Origin: CAXMST01 sp963793415
GTDB taxonomy: Bacteria > Actinomycetota > Thermoleophilia > Solirubrobacterales > 70-9
Assembly (NCBI GenBank): GCA_963793415.1
Contig: CAWCAC010000002.1
Span: forward strand, 2,480,001-2,544,000
DNA: 64,000 nucleotides
Direction of reading: 5' to 3'
Below are positions 16,948-25,727 of this stretch, in pieces (position 1 is the stretch's first letter; each line of letters opens with the position of its first letter). The position numbers and the translations under genes were made by a program. The notes below the pieces were generated by a model that saw only the letters and a program-made list of their open reading frames with translations, did no database searches and was not told the origin of the DNA.

Positions 16948-17385
16948 CTATCTGATGACCAGCCAGGCGCCGGTCCAGAGCAGCACGACCCCGGCGATCC
17001 GCCCCGGGGTGATCGGCAACTGGTCAAGCCCGAGGAAGCCGACCCGGTCGAGCAGGACGGCGGCGCTGAGCTGCCCGGCGATCGTTGCCGCGGCGACGCC
17101 ACCGGCGCCGATCTCGCGAACGGCGAAAATCGCCATCGTCACGTAGGCGGCGCCGAGCAGCCCTCCCAGCAGGTAGACAGGCCCGGCGTCGAGGGTCGCG
17201 CGCAGCCCATCCGCTTGACCGGCGATGAGCACGATCCCGGTCAGGACCAGCGTCCCGACGGCGAAGGAGATCAGCGCAGCGCCGAGCGAGCCGGTCTCGC
17301 GACCGAGCCCCGAGTTGACGACGGGTTGCATCGCGATCAAGCCGCCGACGGCGGCGGTCAGCAGCACTGCCAGACTCCGGTCCAT
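16948..17385 (-). CDS. YdcZ/DUF606-type DMT membrane protein
   Basis: 145 residues, five predicted transmembrane helices, with AVLLTAAVGGLIAMQPVVNSGLGR at the start and the closing GRIAGVVLLWTGAWLVIR. This fits the half-size EamA-like DUF606 (YdcZ) family of the drug/metabolite transporter superfamily, which works as dimers. The transported compound is unknown. It is monocistronic and convergent with the flavoprotein gene. Confidence 0.85.
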   Translation of the reverse strand: MDRSLAVLLTAAVGGLIAMQPVVNSGLGRETGSLGAALISFAVGTLVLTGIVLIAGQADGLRATLDAGPVYLLGGLLGAAYVTMAIFAVREIGAGGVAAATIAGQLSAAVLLDRVGFLGLDQLPITPGRIAGVVLLWTGAWLVIR

Positions 17386-17461
17386 TGGCGTGATCGTAAA
17401 GACGATGTCCCGCCCCGATCGCAGTTCCAGGGTGGGCAGCGCGGCAGGGTTGTGCCAACCA

Positions 17462-17494
17462 CGCGTGATCTTTCGATCCGTCCCGGGTTGAGGA
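17462..17494 (+). promoter_or_regulatory. bipartite promoter-like element upstream of the sigma gene
   Basis: CGCGTGATCTT, 12 bases, GGGTTGAGGA. The same two blocks with the same 12-base spacing occur at 18904-18936 before the secreted-protein gene. TGATCTT and GTTGA are spaced like the -35 and -10 of ECF sigma promoters. It lies 62 bases before the sigma start, so autoregulation is likely (inference). Confidence 0.65.
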
Positions 17495-17543
17495 TCTGAA
17501 GGCCTCGGGGGTTTCTACGCTTCTGCGGCCGACTCTGCCGTTC

Positions 17544-17549
17544 GATAAT
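17544..17549 (+). promoter_or_regulatory. second, housekeeping-type -10 box of the sigma gene
   Basis: GATAAT, seven bases before GTG 17557, the leaderless geometry seen across this window. Together with the ECF-like element upstream it suggests a basal promoter plus an autoregulated one. Confidence 0.4.
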
Positions 17550-17556
17550 TGGAGAG

Positions 17557-18891
17557 GTGAACGACTTGCCGACGTTGCCGAGGGTCCGCCCGGTCGCGCG
17601 CCGCGCGCTTGCCGCACAGAGCGACGAGCGGCTGGTGAAGCTGCTCCGCGAGGGCCACGATGCCGCATTCGACGAGATCGTCGGCCGCTACCAGGCTCCC
17701 CTGGTCTCGTTCGCCGCCGCCTTCATCCCCTACCACCGGGCCGAGGATGTCGTCCAGGCCTCACTGCTGAAAGCGCACAAGGCGCTGCTCGCCGACGACC
17801 GCGCAGTCGCCTTGCGCGCCTGGTTGTTCACGATCGTCCGCAACGGCGCCCTCAACGCGATCCGCGACGAGCCCGACTGGCAGGAGCTCGACCCCACCTA
17901 CGACGGCGTTCCGCAACCGCCGGCGATCGCCGAGCAGAACGAGGAGCTGCAGCGGCTCGTCGTCGCGATCTGCGCGCTTCCCGAGGCCCAGCGCCGCGCG
18001 CTCGTCGGCCGCGAGCTCGAGGGTGAGGGCCACGCCGAGCTGGCGACCGAGCTCGGCACTACAGCGACGGCCGTCCGCGGTCTGATCTTCCGGGCCCGGA
18101 CGGCGCTGCGCGACTCGCTCGGCGCGCTGATCCCCCTGCCGGTCATCCGCATGCTTCTCAGCCAGGGGTCCGCTGCGGGGACGGGCGCCGGTGCCGGCGC
18201 AGGGGCCGGAGCGGGTCTCGGGCTCGGCGCCGTCGGCCTCGGCGGCGGCGCCAAGCTCGCCGCGACGATCTCGGCGGCAGCCCTGATCGTCGGCGGCGGC
18301 ATCGCCCTGGAGAAGAGGGTCGGCAACCGCGACAGCGGCGGACCTGAGGTCGCGAAGGCAGCCGCCAGCGGGTCGGGGAGCGGATCCGCGAGCGCTACCG
18401 GCAGGACGGCCGCTGCCGAGTCCGATCCGGTGGAGACATCCTCGGGCGGCGGCGACGGGGGCGCCGAGCCCGGCTCGAAGGGCGAGGGCGGCTCCGGCGA
18501 CGCGCGGCCCGGCGATTCCGGGAGCTCCGGCCCGGGCTCGGGCGGCTCAGGATCCGGCTCCAGCGGCGACTCAGGCTCCGGCCACCAGTCCGGCCACGAG
18601 CCCGGCGACGACGGCTCCTCCGGCCCGGGCCCCGGGCCGATCCCGGAGGCCGACGACGACGGCGCTCACTCCGGCCCCGGCGGCGGCGATGACGACTTCG
18701 ACGACGGCAATCACTCCGGCTCTGGCTCCGGCGGCGGTGGCGAAATCCCGGAGCCCGAGGACGACTTCGACGAGGACCATTCCGGCTCCGGCGGGGGCGG
18801 GGACATCCCCGAGCCCGATGACAGCTTCGACGACGATGCCGAGGACGACCACTCCGGGCCCGGCGGCGGCGACGAGCCGGACGACGACTGA
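17557..18891 (+). CDS. ECF-like sigma factor with membrane segment and acidic His-Ser-Gly tail
   Basis: A 444-residue protein. Residues about 20-105 are sigma-70 region 2 (DERLVKLLREGHDAAFDEIVGRYQ, AEDVVQASLLKAH, RAWLFTIVRNGALNAIRDE). Residues about 128-190 are region 4 with the recognition helix (ALPEAQRRALVGREL, TTATAVRGLIFRARTALRD). A Gly/Ala run (206-231) leads into a hydrophobic segment (234-251, LAATISAAALIVGGGIAL). Then come ~190 residues of Gly/Ser/Asp with four HSGPG or HSGSG repeats, the middle ones spaced by IPEP and DDFDED. With the sigma part cytoplasmic, the tail would be outside the membrane. No anti-sigma gene is adjacent. GTG 17557 or TTG 17566 (better spacing to GAGAGGTGA) could be the start. 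Membrane-fused ECF sigma groups are known; this tail I do not recognise. Confidence 0.85.
   Translation: MNDLPTLPRVRPVARRALAAQSDERLVKLLREGHDAAFDEIVGRYQAPLVSFAAAFIPYHRAEDVVQASLLKAHKALLADDRAVALRAWLFTIVRNGALNAIRDEPDWQELDPTYDGVPQPPAIAEQNEELQRLVVAICALPEAQRRALVGRELEGEGHAELATELGTTATAVRGLIFRARTALRDSLGALIPLPVIRMLLSQGSAAGTGAGAGAGAGAGLGLGAVGLGGGAKLAATISAAALIVGGGIALEKRVGNRDSGGPEVAKAAASGSGSGSASATGRTAAAESDPVETSSGGGDGGAEPGSKGEGGSGDARPGDSGSSGPGSGGSGSGSSGDSGSGHQSGHEPGDDGSSGPGPGPIPEADDDGAHSGPGGGDDDFDDGNHSGSGSGGGGEIPEPEDDFDEDHSGSGGGGDIPEPDDSFDDDAEDDHSGPGGGDEPDDD
18667..18888 (+). repeat. HSG(P/S)G amino-acid repeats in the sigma factor tail
   Basis: Four units, each starting His-Ser-Gly-Pro/Ser-Gly and running into an Asp/Glu-rich spacer; two carry (E/D)IPEP(E/D)D. 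At DNA level CACTCCGGCCCCGGC at 18667 recurs at 19549 in the next gene. The acidic and His content suggests metal binding, which is untested. Confidence 0.7.
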
Positions 18892-18903
18892 ACCTCCCCG
18901 TCG

Positions 18904-18936
18904 CGCGTGATCTTCGCGGCGCCGGCGGGTTGAGGA
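18904..18936 (+). promoter_or_regulatory. bipartite promoter-like element upstream of the secreted Asp-rich gene
   Basis: CGCGTGATCTT, 12 bases, GGGTTGAGGA: all 21 block bases are identical to 17462-17494 while the spacers differ. It lies 70 bases before ATG 19007. It is a candidate target of the upstream sigma factor. Confidence 0.65.
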
Positions 18937-19006
18937 CGGGACAAGGCAAGCATGCGCGGCACGATTCCTCGCTGGGGGTTCAGCCGGCGCCGATCAAGGA
19001 GAAACG

Positions 19007-19759
19007 ATGAGGAAGCTCACGACGTTCGCGGCCATGGCGGTAATCGCCCTGCTCGCGCTCGCCGTCGCCGGACCGGCGGCCGCGAAGGATCGCAACAACG
19101 ACAACATTCCCGACAAGTGGGAGAAGAAGCACAACCTCTCGCTGAAGAAGAACCAGGCCCGCAAGGACCAGGATCGGGACGGCTCCAAGAACAAGTCCGA
19201 GTACAAGGCCCGGACCGACCCGCGCGACTCCGACACCGACGACGATGGCGTCGAGGACGGCGACGAGAACTCCGGCACGATCGAGAGCTTCGACCCGGCG
19301 GCGGGCACGCTCGTGATCAACCTGGCCGGCGGCGACAGCGTCGAGGGCACGGTCGACGAGGACACGGAGATCGAGTGCGGCTGCCGCGGCGACAGCGGCG
19401 AGGACTCCGATCAGGGCGAGGACATCGACGGCGACAGGATCGTCCCCCGCGACGATCCCGACGGCTCCGATGACGGCGACGACGAGGATGTCGACGACGA
19501 CAACTCGGGCCCCGGCGGCGGCGAGGACGAGGGCGACGACGACCACTCCGGCCCCGGCCACGACGGCAAGGGCGACTGCACGACCGACGACCTGGTCGCC
19601 GGCGCGGCGGTCCACGAGGCCGAGCTGAAGACCACGGCCGACGGCCTCGTCTTCACCGAGATCGAGCTCGTCTCGGACAACCCCGAGGCCGACGACGATG
19701 ACAGCGACGACGGCACCGACGACGACGGCACCCCCGACCAGGGGCCCGGCGACAACTGA
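19007..19759 (+). CDS. secreted Asp-rich protein with TSP3-like repeats and interrupted DUF5666-like domain
   Basis: 250 residues with a signal peptide (RKLTTF..ALLALAVAGPAAA, cleavage near 26). Residues about 28-90 hold thrombospondin type-3-like calcium motifs (DRNNDNIPDKWEKKH, TDPRDSDTDDDGVEDGDE). Residues about 90-122 resemble the first half of a DUF5666 domain (GTIESFDPAAGTLVINL), and 192-225 its second half (DDLVAGAAVHEAEL, LVFTEIELV). Between them sits a ~65-residue Asp-rich insertion with NSGPGGG and HSGPGHD, bracketed by Cys124/126 and Cys191. A clear AAGGAG lies before the ATG. It probably binds divalent cations outside the cell. The shared motif and promoter tie it to the sigma gene. 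Confidence 0.85.
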   Translation: MRKLTTFAAMAVIALLALAVAGPAAAKDRNNDNIPDKWEKKHNLSLKKNQARKDQDRDGSKNKSEYKARTDPRDSDTDDDGVEDGDENSGTIESFDPAAGTLVINLAGGDSVEGTVDEDTEIECGCRGDSGEDSDQGEDIDGDRIVPRDDPDGSDDGDDEDVDDDNSGPGGGEDEGDDDHSGPGHDGKGDCTTDDLVAGAAVHEAELKTTADGLVFTEIELVSDNPEADDDDSDDGTDDDGTPDQGPGDN

Positions 19760-19782
19760 TCCATCCCCCACGGATCGGACCG

Positions 19783-19815
19783 GAACGGGCGCCCCACCGG
19801 GCGCCCGTTCTCGTT
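19783..19815 (+). terminator. Rho-independent terminator
   Basis: A perfect 12-bp stem GAACGGGCGCCC / GGGCGCCCGTTC (19783-19794 with 19799-19810) with loop CACC, followed by TCGTT. It lies 24 bases past the secreted-protein stop and is the clearest terminator in the window. Confidence 0.85.
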
Positions 19816-20245
19816 AAGGGGCGTTCTCCGATGCGGCCCCGGCCGGGACCAGGCACGGATTTGCGGTGAGGGGGATGTGGATTGAGGGGCCGGCCGTCGT
19901 GCGGGGCCGGGGCGTCAGGGCTTCGTCACGGAAGTGGCGCAGGCGTGGCTGTTTCGTGAAGGCTTAGAAGGGCTCGAAGACGAGGTGCACGATTACGTCC
20001 CTATAGGGATGCAAATCATGCAGTTGGTCTCGCGGGCCTCCGAGAATCCCAGCGAAACCCTCCCAGAACCCGCGCCCCCTGTGACGAAATGGACCCTCAG
20101 CCACTAAGGCGTTCTCTGACCAAGCATGGCGCCGCACGGGAGCGGCACTGTGTGGCGGAGCCACATGAGCCGCGCCCGGGTGGCGCCAGGCGCCGCGTCA
20201 GAGGACGCCGCCCGGTGCGCCCAGGCGCAGCGTCAGAGGACGCCG
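19816..20245. other. 430-bp region without a supported gene
   Basis: The stretch is less GC-rich than its surroundings. It holds the palindrome CCCTATAGGG (19999-20008) and a 35-bp tandem repeat next to the polA stop. A 66-codon minus-strand frame (19964-20164) has no start signal or family resemblance and is not called. Confidence 0.55.
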
Positions 20246-20249
20246 CTAC
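20180..20249. repeat. 35-bp imperfect tandem repeat at the 3' end of polA
   Basis: Two adjacent units (20180-20214 and 20215-20249) share GTCAGAGGACGCCGC and most of the preceding 20 bases. The second unit runs into the polA stop codon. Confidence 0.65.
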
Positions 20250-22894
20250 TTGGCGGTGAGCCAGTCGGGGCCGATCCCGGCCTCGACTGCGAGTGGCGGG
20301 TCGAGGTCGTAGGCGGCGATCATCTCGCGGCAGGCGAGCTCGCCGACCGTCTCCGCCTCGGCCTCGGGACCCTCGAACAGCAGCTCGTCGTGGATCTGCA
20401 GGACGAGGCGCGACTCCAGCCCCGCCTCCTCGATTGCCGCATGGGCGCGGATCATGGCCAGCTTGATGATGTCGGCGGCCGTCCCCTGGATCACCGTGTT
20501 GACGGCGAGCCGCTCGCCCAGCATCCGCGTCTGGCGGTTGCGGGAGCGCAACTCCGGGATCAGGCGGCGGCGCCCCATCAGGGTCGTCACCTGCCCGGAG
20601 TCGGTGGCCAATTCGATCGTCTCGTCGATGAAGCGCTTGACGCCCTCGAAGCGCTCGAAGTAGCGATCGATGTACTCGGCCGCCTCCTTGACGTCGATGC
20701 CGAGGCGGTCGGCGAGTCCGAAAGCGCTGAGCCCGTAGGCGATCCCGTAGTTGACCATCTTCGCTTTCGAGCGGTCCTGGGCCGAGATCGCGTCGGGATC
20801 GGCGCCGATGATGCCCGCGGCGGTCGCCGAGTGGACGTCCTCGCCCGAGGCGAAGATCTCGCGCAGGGTCTGATCGTCGGCGACATGCGCGAGCACCCGC
20901 AGCTCGACCTGGTTGTAGTCGCAGGAGACGAGCGACTTGCCCGGCTCGGCGACGAAGCAGCCCCGGATCGGGCGACCGAGCTCGGAGCGGATCGGAATGT
21001 TCTGCAGATTCGGGTTCGTGCTCGAGAGGCGCCCGGTCGCAGCGCGGACCTGGCTGAAGGTGGTGTGGATGCGACCGGTCTGCGGGTCGATCAGCGGCGG
21101 CAGCGAGTCGAGGTAGGTGTTCTTCAGCTTCGTCACCTCGCGCCAGCGCTCGACCTTGGCCACAATCGGGTGCTCATCGCGGATCTGCGAGAGGACGCGG
21201 GCGTCGGTCGAGAAGCCCGTCTTGCCGCGGCGCTTGCGGGTCAGGCCGAGCTCGGTGAAGAAGACCTCGCCGAGCTGCTGGGGAGAGCCGATCGTGAACT
21301 CGTGGCCGGCCAGCTCCCAGATCTCCTCCTGCAGCTGCTCGGCCTGCCCGGCGAGGGAGTCCGAGATCGCCGCCAGTCGCTCCTTGTCCAGCTTCAGGCC
21401 CTGGCCCTCCATCGCCGCCAGCACCTCGATCAGCGGCATCTCGACCTCGTCGAGCAGCCGCTGCAGCCCGAGCGCCTCGATCTTCGGGCGCTGCTTCGCC
21501 GCCAGCTCGGCGGCGAGCCGGGCCTGCTCGGCGGGGTCGGGTCCCCCCTCCTCTCCGTCGAGCGTCAGCTGCCCGTCGTCGGCTCCGGTCGCCTCGCCGC
21601 CCGCGACCGAGATCCCCTCGTCGGCGGCGAGCTCGGCGAGCTCGTAGGTGCGCCGGGCGGGGTCGATCAGGTAGGCGGCGACCATCGTGTCGTGGCTGAG
21701 GCGCAGCGACGCCTGCGGCGCCACGGCGATCAGCCCGCGCGGCCCTCCCCCGCCGAGCGACTTGGCGTCGTGGGCGACGATCGGCCGCGAGCCGAGCGCG
21801 GCGGCGAGCTCGAGCGGGTCGGGGATCTCCCCGGAGACCAGGCGCTCGCCGTCCCAGCCGGCCCAGCGGCCGCCGATGTAGGCGATCGCGACCTCGGCGT
21901 CGGCGAGGTCGGAGGGCGCGCCCGGCTCCGACTCGACCTCGAGCCTGGTGTCGACGGAGCGCTCCGGGACGGCCTCGTCCCAGTCCTCTTCGAGCCGCTG
22001 GATCACCTGTCTCATCTCGAACTCGGCAGCGAAGTCGTGCAGGCGGCTGCGGTCCGGCTTGCCCTCCATCACCTCGGCGAGGTCGATCCCCGTATCGACG
22101 TCGAAGTGCATCGTCGCCAGCTGCTTCGAGACGCGGGCGTCGTCGGCGTGCTCGGTCAGGTTCTCCTTGCGCTTTTTTCCGGAGATCTCGTCGACGCTCG
22201 CGAGCACGGTCTCGAGATCGCCGAACTGCTGCAGGAGCTGGGCGGCGGTCTTGTCGCCGATCCCGGGGACGCCGGGGATGTTGTCGGATGTGTCGCCCTT
22301 GAGGCCGATCAGGTCGGTGACCAGCTCCGGCGGCACGCCGTAGCGCTCGATCACGCCCTCGCGGTCGTAGACCTTGGTGTCGGTGACGCCGCGGCCGGTG
22401 CTCATCACCCGGACCCCGTCGCCGACCAGCTGGTAGGCGTCGCGATCGCCGGTCAGGACCATCACCGGGATCCCTCGCTCGCGCGCCTGCCGGGTCATCG
22501 TCGCGATCACGTCGTCGGCCTCGTAGCCCTCGACCCGTACGTTCGCGAAGCCGAACGCCTCCGCCAGCGGCATCAGGTGCGGCCACTGCTCCTTGAGCAG
22601 GTCGGGGCGCGACTTGCGCTGCGCCTTGTAGGGCGCGTAGGTCTTCTCGCGGCCGGACCAGCCCGCATCCCAGGCGACGACGACGGCGCGCGGCTTGAAG
22701 TCGGTCAGCAGCTTGACCATCATCGAGGCGAGGCCGTAGATCGCGTTCGTGGGTCGTCCGTCGGAGGTCGCCATCGACTCCGGCAGGGCGAAGAAGGCGC
22801 GGTAGGCGAGGCTGTTTCCGTCGATCAGGAAGAGCTCGCCGCTGCCGTCCGGACCCTCGCCGTCGCCGTTGTTGCTCTGCGTCGCATCCACCAT
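20246..22894 (-). CDS. polA: DNA polymerase I
   Basis: 882 residues in the usual three parts. The 5'-3' exonuclease (1 to ~300) has FLIDGNSLAYRAFFA, VRVEGYEADDVIAT and GLKGDTSDNIPGVPGIG. The middle 3'-5' exonuclease-like domain (~330-500) lacks the catalytic DxE: the first strand reads AIAYIGGRWAG. It is therefore probably non-proofreading, as in Taq and mycobacterial Pol I. The polymerase (~510-882) has motif A DYNQVELRVLAH, motif B RSKAKMVNYGIAYGLS and motif C QIHDELLFE. It fills gaps in excision repair and removes Okazaki primers. TATGAT lies nine bases before ATG 22894. Confidence 0.98.
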   Translation of the reverse strand: MVDATQSNNGDGEGPDGSGELFLIDGNSLAYRAFFALPESMATSDGRPTNAIYGLASMMVKLLTDFKPRAVVVAWDAGWSGREKTYAPYKAQRKSRPDLLKEQWPHLMPLAEAFGFANVRVEGYEADDVIATMTRQARERGIPVMVLTGDRDAYQLVGDGVRVMSTGRGVTDTKVYDREGVIERYGVPPELVTDLIGLKGDTSDNIPGVPGIGDKTAAQLLQQFGDLETVLASVDEISGKKRKENLTEHADDARVSKQLATMHFDVDTGIDLAEVMEGKPDRSRLHDFAAEFEMRQVIQRLEEDWDEAVPERSVDTRLEVESEPGAPSDLADAEVAIAYIGGRWAGWDGERLVSGEIPDPLELAAALGSRPIVAHDAKSLGGGGPRGLIAVAPQASLRLSHDTMVAAYLIDPARRTYELAELAADEGISVAGGEATGADDGQLTLDGEEGGPDPAEQARLAAELAAKQRPKIEALGLQRLLDEVEMPLIEVLAAMEGQGLKLDKERLAAISDSLAGQAEQLQEEIWELAGHEFTIGSPQQLGEVFFTELGLTRKRRGKTGFSTDARVLSQIRDEHPIVAKVERWREVTKLKNTYLDSLPPLIDPQTGRIHTTFSQVRAATGRLSSTNPNLQNIPIRSELGRPIRGCFVAEPGKSLVSCDYNQVELRVLAHVADDQTLREIFASGEDVHSATAAGIIGADPDAISAQDRSKAKMVNYGIAYGLSAFGLADRLGIDVKEAAEYIDRYFERFEGVKRFIDETIELATDSGQVTTLMGRRRLIPELRSRNRQTRMLGERLAVNTVIQGTAADIIKLAMIRAHAAIEEAGLESRLVLQIHDELLFEGPEAEAETVGELACREMIAAYDLDPPLAVEAGIGPDWLTAK

Positions 22895-22903
22895 CGGCGC
22901 CGC

Positions 22904-22909
22904 ATCATA
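22904..22909 (-). promoter_or_regulatory. -10 box of polA
   Basis: TATGAT, nine bases before the start codon; the leader would be two to three bases. Confidence 0.5.
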
Positions 22910-22956
22910 GGCGTGGTTCCCGCGGGTACTCGGCGGGCGGATGAAGAGGAAGCGGG

Positions 22957-24075
22957 TCAGCTCGCGCCGAGGCGCGCCTCCGGGCCCAGCCTCTCGTCGA
23001 GGCCCCGCCCGAGTGCCGCGCGGGCGAGCAGCTCGCCGAGCGCCGGAGCCTGCTTGAAGAGGTTGTGGCCGGCGGGGACGAAAACCCCGTCGCCCGCCCA
23101 GACCGAGACCGCGTCCTCGCCCCAGGGCAATGCCGTGACCCAGCAGTGGCGGTACTCGAGCGGCTCGGGGTCGAGGCCCGGCAGCGCCTCGGTCACGTAG
23201 GCCCGGACCCGCTCGTCGAACTCACCCATCTCCGCCGGGTCGACCAGGGACCCATCCTCCCGCACGGGCGTCGTCCCGGCAAGCCCGACCGCGTAGCGCT
23301 CGTCGCCGGGCTCAGGAGCCGCGTAGACGCCTGTCTCGCCCCAGATCCCGCTCGAGTCCTGCAGGCACGGCAGCGGTCCGGAAGGCTCGCGCACCGCGAA
23401 GGTTGCGCGCAGGTGCGCAGCTGGGGCGACCGGGACCTCGAGTCCGATCGTCCGCGCCAGCCGCCCCGCTTCGATCCCCGCGCAGAGCACGACGCGGTCG
23501 AAGACCTCGACCCCGCCGCCGCGCCGCAGCTCGACCCCGCCCGCAACCGGCCGCAGCGACAGGACCTCGTCGCGGACGAGGCGCTCGCCGAGGCCGGTGG
23601 CGAGGGCGCCGATCACGGCGGTCGTGCGGATCGCTCCGCCTTCCTGATCGAACATCGTCTCGATGTCGTCGGACCCGCCCGGCTCCAGAGGGGCGATCAA
23701 GGGGAGCAGACTGGCGGCATCGTCAGGTCCCGGCGAGGAGATCGGGATCCCGCCCGCCTGCTCGAGCAACGCGCGGCGGTCGCGCACGGCACCCCCGATT
23801 GCGAGCACCCCACCCGAGGAGATCGTCTCGATCCCGAGCTCGGTGGCCCAGCGCCGCCAGATCGTTCGCGACTCGCGCGCGAGCTCGATCAGCCGCGGGT
23901 CGTCGTGCGCGTGGCGGAAGATCCGCGACTCGCCGCCGGACTGGCCGTTTCCGGGCTCGCCACGCTCGAGGACGGTCACGTCCGCACCCGCTTCGGCAAG
24001 GGCGCGAGCAGTTGCCAGGCCGACAACCCCGGCGCCTACTACTGCAATCCGGGCATCCGCCACCGCGGTGCTCAC
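22957..24075 (-). CDS. FAD-dependent amine oxidase, DAO/sarcosine oxidase-like
   Basis: 372 residues of the DAO superfamily: N-terminal dinucleotide fold (IAVVGAGVVGLATARALAEAG, VTVLERGE), SGGESRIFRHAHDD as in monomeric sarcosine/N-methyltryptophan oxidases, RVVLCAGIEAGRLA, and a C-terminal FVPAGHNLFKQAPALGE. The usual covalent-FAD Cys near the C-terminus is not obvious; this position has Asn-Leu-Phe-Lys. It oxidises a secondary or primary amine with O2 or another acceptor; the substrate is unknown. GTG 24075 is the start. Confidence 0.85.
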   Translation of the reverse strand: MSTAVADARIAVVGAGVVGLATARALAEAGADVTVLERGEPGNGQSGGESRIFRHAHDDPRLIELARESRTIWRRWATELGIETISSGGVLAIGGAVRDRRALLEQAGGIPISSPGPDDAASLLPLIAPLEPGGSDDIETMFDQEGGAIRTTAVIGALATGLGERLVRDEVLSLRPVAGGVELRRGGGVEVFDRVVLCAGIEAGRLARTIGLEVPVAPAAHLRATFAVREPSGPLPCLQDSSGIWGETGVYAAPEPGDERYAVGLAGTTPVREDGSLVDPAEMGEFDERVRAYVTEALPGLDPEPLEYRHCWVTALPWGEDAVSVWAGDGVFVPAGHNLFKQAPALGELLARAALGRGLDERLGPEARLGAS

Positions 24076-24165
24076 CGACCCGATTTCCCGAAGGCGACCA
24101 TCCCGGCGAGGCTACCCGTCGTAGTCGGGCGCGAAACCGCCGTCGGCACGGCACCGGGGCCGGAC

Positions 24166-24171
24166 TATGAT
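24166..24171 (+). promoter_or_regulatory. -10 box of the malic enzyme gene
   Basis: TATGAT, twelve bases before ATG 24184; the leader would be about five bases. Confidence 0.45.
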
Positions 24172-24183
24172 CCCGCCCGCTTC

Positions 24184-25638
<1,455 letters not shown>

Positions 25639-25727
25639 GCCGCGGGGCGCCGCAGACGGTGCGATCCGGAGAGCCCACCGCTAGGGTTCCGCGCCCAAGG
25701 GGGCATCTCGAACTTCAAGGAGACTGC

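Noticed and set aside
19964..20164. 66-codon minus-strand frame in the gene-free stretch
   Set aside because: No ribosome site, no -10 box close to the start, no recognisable pattern.
20246..22894. Loss of the proofreading DxE in Pol I as a novelty
   Set aside because: Inactive 3'-5' exonuclease domains are well known in Taq and mycobacterial Pol I.
20126..23200. 1024-codon open frame on the plus strand opposite polA
   Set aside because: It lies antisense to a perfectly conserved polA. Long antisense frames are expected at ~70% GC, and its product is an Arg/Asp/Leu/Val-rich shadow without domains.
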